A stretch of 64,000 nt of DNA from Burkholderiales bacterium (GTDB lineage Bacteria > Pseudomonadota > Gammaproteobacteria > Burkholderiales > Burkholderiaceae_C). The translations under genes and the position numbers were made by a program. Where the stretch lies: assembly GCA_016213265.1 (NCBI GenBank), contig JACRBA010000130.1, positions 1 through 64,000 on the forward strand, given 5' to 3'. Positions 62,879 to 64,000 of the stretch are shown here, one piece after another; position 1 is the stretch's first letter, and each line of letters starts with the position of its first letter. The notes under the pieces were generated by a model that worked only from the letters and a program-made list of their open reading frames with translations, had not been told where the DNA came from and ran no database searches.

Positions 62879-64000
62879 CTACCGGAGGACATTGTTCATC
62901 GAGATGGCCTTCCAGACGTGGTTCCAGCCCGCATCGCTGCCGTAGCGTGATGCGTCGTCCCGGGGTGCCTGGCTGGCCCAGCCGGGCAGGTGCCGGCCCA
63001 GGGTGGTGACGAGCTCGGTCAGCGCCCACAACCCCGGAGCGGGCGGCGGCACGACCGGCACGTGCGCCCGGCGGAACGTCTCGCGCACCACCTCGAGCGC
63101 AGGCGCGTCGCCGGACAGGTCGAGCAGCGCCAGCGGCAGCGGACGCAGGTGCCGGAAGCGGGTGAGCAGCTGGCCGGCGACATGCACCCGCGGCGGCCCG
63201 GGCCGTGACGTCGCCGCGGGCGGGGCGCCGCTTGCGCCGCCGTCCGGCACCACGACCCACGACGCCGGCCATTCGGGATGGGCGCCATCGAGCGCCTCGG
63301 CCATCAGCTCGGCGAGCTCGCGTTGGTCGCTGCGGGCGAGCAGCCAGACACGGCGCGGGCCCGGTTCGGCATTCAGCAGCCAGGGCCGCCAGCGCCAGAA
63401 CGGCACCGTCAGGCGCACGGCCTGCGGTGCGGCAGGCACCGGGGCGGCCAGGGGGTGGCTGTCCAGCAGCGTCACCTGGTGGAACTGGCGCGTGAGCCGC
63501 TCGACATCGGCGGCCAGCACCTCCGGCTGCAGCATGCGCAGGGTGTCCACGCGCACGAACAAGGGCAGCCGCGAGGGCTGCGAGCCCAGCTCGAGCATCT
63601 CGGGGCTCAGCCGGGTGACCCACAGCGTCAACCGGCCATACGCGGCCAGCACGTCCTTGAGCGGCGCGCGCACGGCCGACAGGCCGAGCGACCGTGTGGC
63701 GGCGCGCTCGGCGGGGTGCGAGACCACCAGCTTGCAGTCGCTGGCCATGCCATGGAAGGCCTCGAACAAGGCATTCTGGTTGGCCGGAAGCGCCTGATCG
63801 AAATGCAGCACCACCTGGGCCAGGTGGCGCATCAGGTTGACGGTCTGGAAGATGTGCTCGCGGTAGGGCGAATCCAGCTCGAAGAACTGGCGGTCCACCG
63901 TGACGACGACCGTCGGCTGGTCGACCAGCCGACGCAGGGTGTCGTCGAACGCAGCCTTGGCCTGCGCCCGCACGCGCGCGTAGGTGTGCTCGGTGCTTTC
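62879..64000 (-). CDS. Unrecognised protein, 5' end beyond the window
   Basis: The frame is open to base 64000 (nine codons upstream of the track's GTG), so the start lies outside. The visible ~373 residues show no sulfotransferase motif. Rossmann-like strands and GT-B-like spacing appear (TVVVTVDRQFFELDSPYREH, LARSDQRELAELMAEALDGA, WVVVPDGGASG, HVPVVPPPAPGLWALTELVT), so a glycosyltransferase-type C-terminal domain is possible, but I do not recognise it. It ends GWNHVWKAISMNNVLR. It is 75 bases upstream of the NodH-like sulfotransferase in the same orientation and may head that operon. Confidence 0.65.
   Translation of the reverse strand, partial: ESTEHTYARVRAQAKAAFDDTLRRLVDQPTVVVTVDRQFFELDSPYREHIFQTVNLMRHLAQVVLHFDQALPANQNALFEAFHGMASDCKLVVSHPAERAATRSLGLSAVRAPLKDVLAAYGRLTLWVTRLSPEMLELGSQPSRLPLFVRVDTLRMLQPEVLAADVERLTRQFHQVTLLDSHPLAAPVPAAPQAVRLTVPFWRWRPWLLNAEPGPRRVWLLARSDQRELAELMAEALDGAHPEWPASWVVVPDGGASGAPPAATSRPGPPRVHVAGQLLTRFRHLRPLPLALLDLSGDAPALEVVRETFRRAHVPVVPPPAPGLWALTELVTTLGRHLPGWASQAPRDDASRYGSDAGWNHVWKAISMNNVLR

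Noticed and set aside
61019-62950. 643-aa plus-strand ORF across the last sulfotransferases
   Set aside because: Antisense to two sulfotransferase genes with intact PAPS motifs; no domain seen.

Overview
The window is very GC-rich DNA with dense, often 4-nt-overlapping genes and long antisense shadow ORFs. Gene content (MetH, a CysN-CysC fusion, KpsC/KpsS, the EpsE/EpsF/EpsG/EpsL exopolysaccharide set, a DUF1800/DUF1501 pair) points to a betaproteobacterium of the order Burkholderiales, probably in the Rubrivivax/Leptothrix/Caldimonas neighbourhood. The genus is inference. No tRNA, rRNA, CRISPR array, prophage or intact insertion sequence was recognised.

Layout. 1-6 kb: the 3' end of metH, then on the minus strand kpsS, kpsC and cysQ. 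6-10 kb (plus): an IS630-transposase-derived HTH reading frame running in frame into cysD, then cysNC; with cysQ these make PAPS and remove PAP. 10-21.5 kb (plus): a DUF1800 lipoprotein, a Tat-exported DUF1501 protein, two tandem GT61-type glycosyltransferases with long N-terminal extensions, a sugar aminotransferase and a methyltransferase. 21.5-31.6 kb (minus): a secreted unknown, a sugar 3,4-ketoisomerase, a FemAB/GNAT-like protein, an LpxA-like acyltransferase, EpsL, the initiating sugar-phosphate transferase, manC, ugd and rmlC. 31.8 kb (plus): a LuxR-type regulator. 32.5-42.3 kb (minus): methyltransferase, rmlA, a WecG/TagA transferase, three glycosyltransferases, an oxidoreductase-epimerase fusion and a Wzy-like polymerase. 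42.5-44.9 kb (plus): Wzx-like flippase and a GT2. 44.9-53.6 kb (minus): a GT4, two paralogous secreted glycoside-hydrolase-like proteins, and epsG, epsF, epsE.

53.7-62.8 kb is the striking part: nine sulfotransferase-fold genes from several subfamilies in alternating orientation, with one alpha/beta-hydrolase-like gene among them. Eight keep recognisable PAPS-binding motifs. The ninth has lost both and carries a histone-H1-like basic tail. The window ends inside an unrecognised gene.

Taken together the locus reads as a Wzx/Wzy-type exopolysaccharide or capsule system: activated sugars (ManC, Ugd, RmlA/RmlC, ketoisomerase/aminotransferase), initiation (phosphotransferase), assembly (GTs, Wzx, Wzy), export (EpsE/F/G/L) and remodelling (glycoside-hydrolase-like pair). 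A battery of sulfotransferases would decorate the polymer, with PAPS supplied by CysD/CysNC and PAP cleared by CysQ at the other end of the window. UDP-glucuronate supply plus many sulfotransferases suggests a highly anionic, glycosaminoglycan-like sulfated polysaccharide. The motifs are directly visible; the product and its sulfation are inference.
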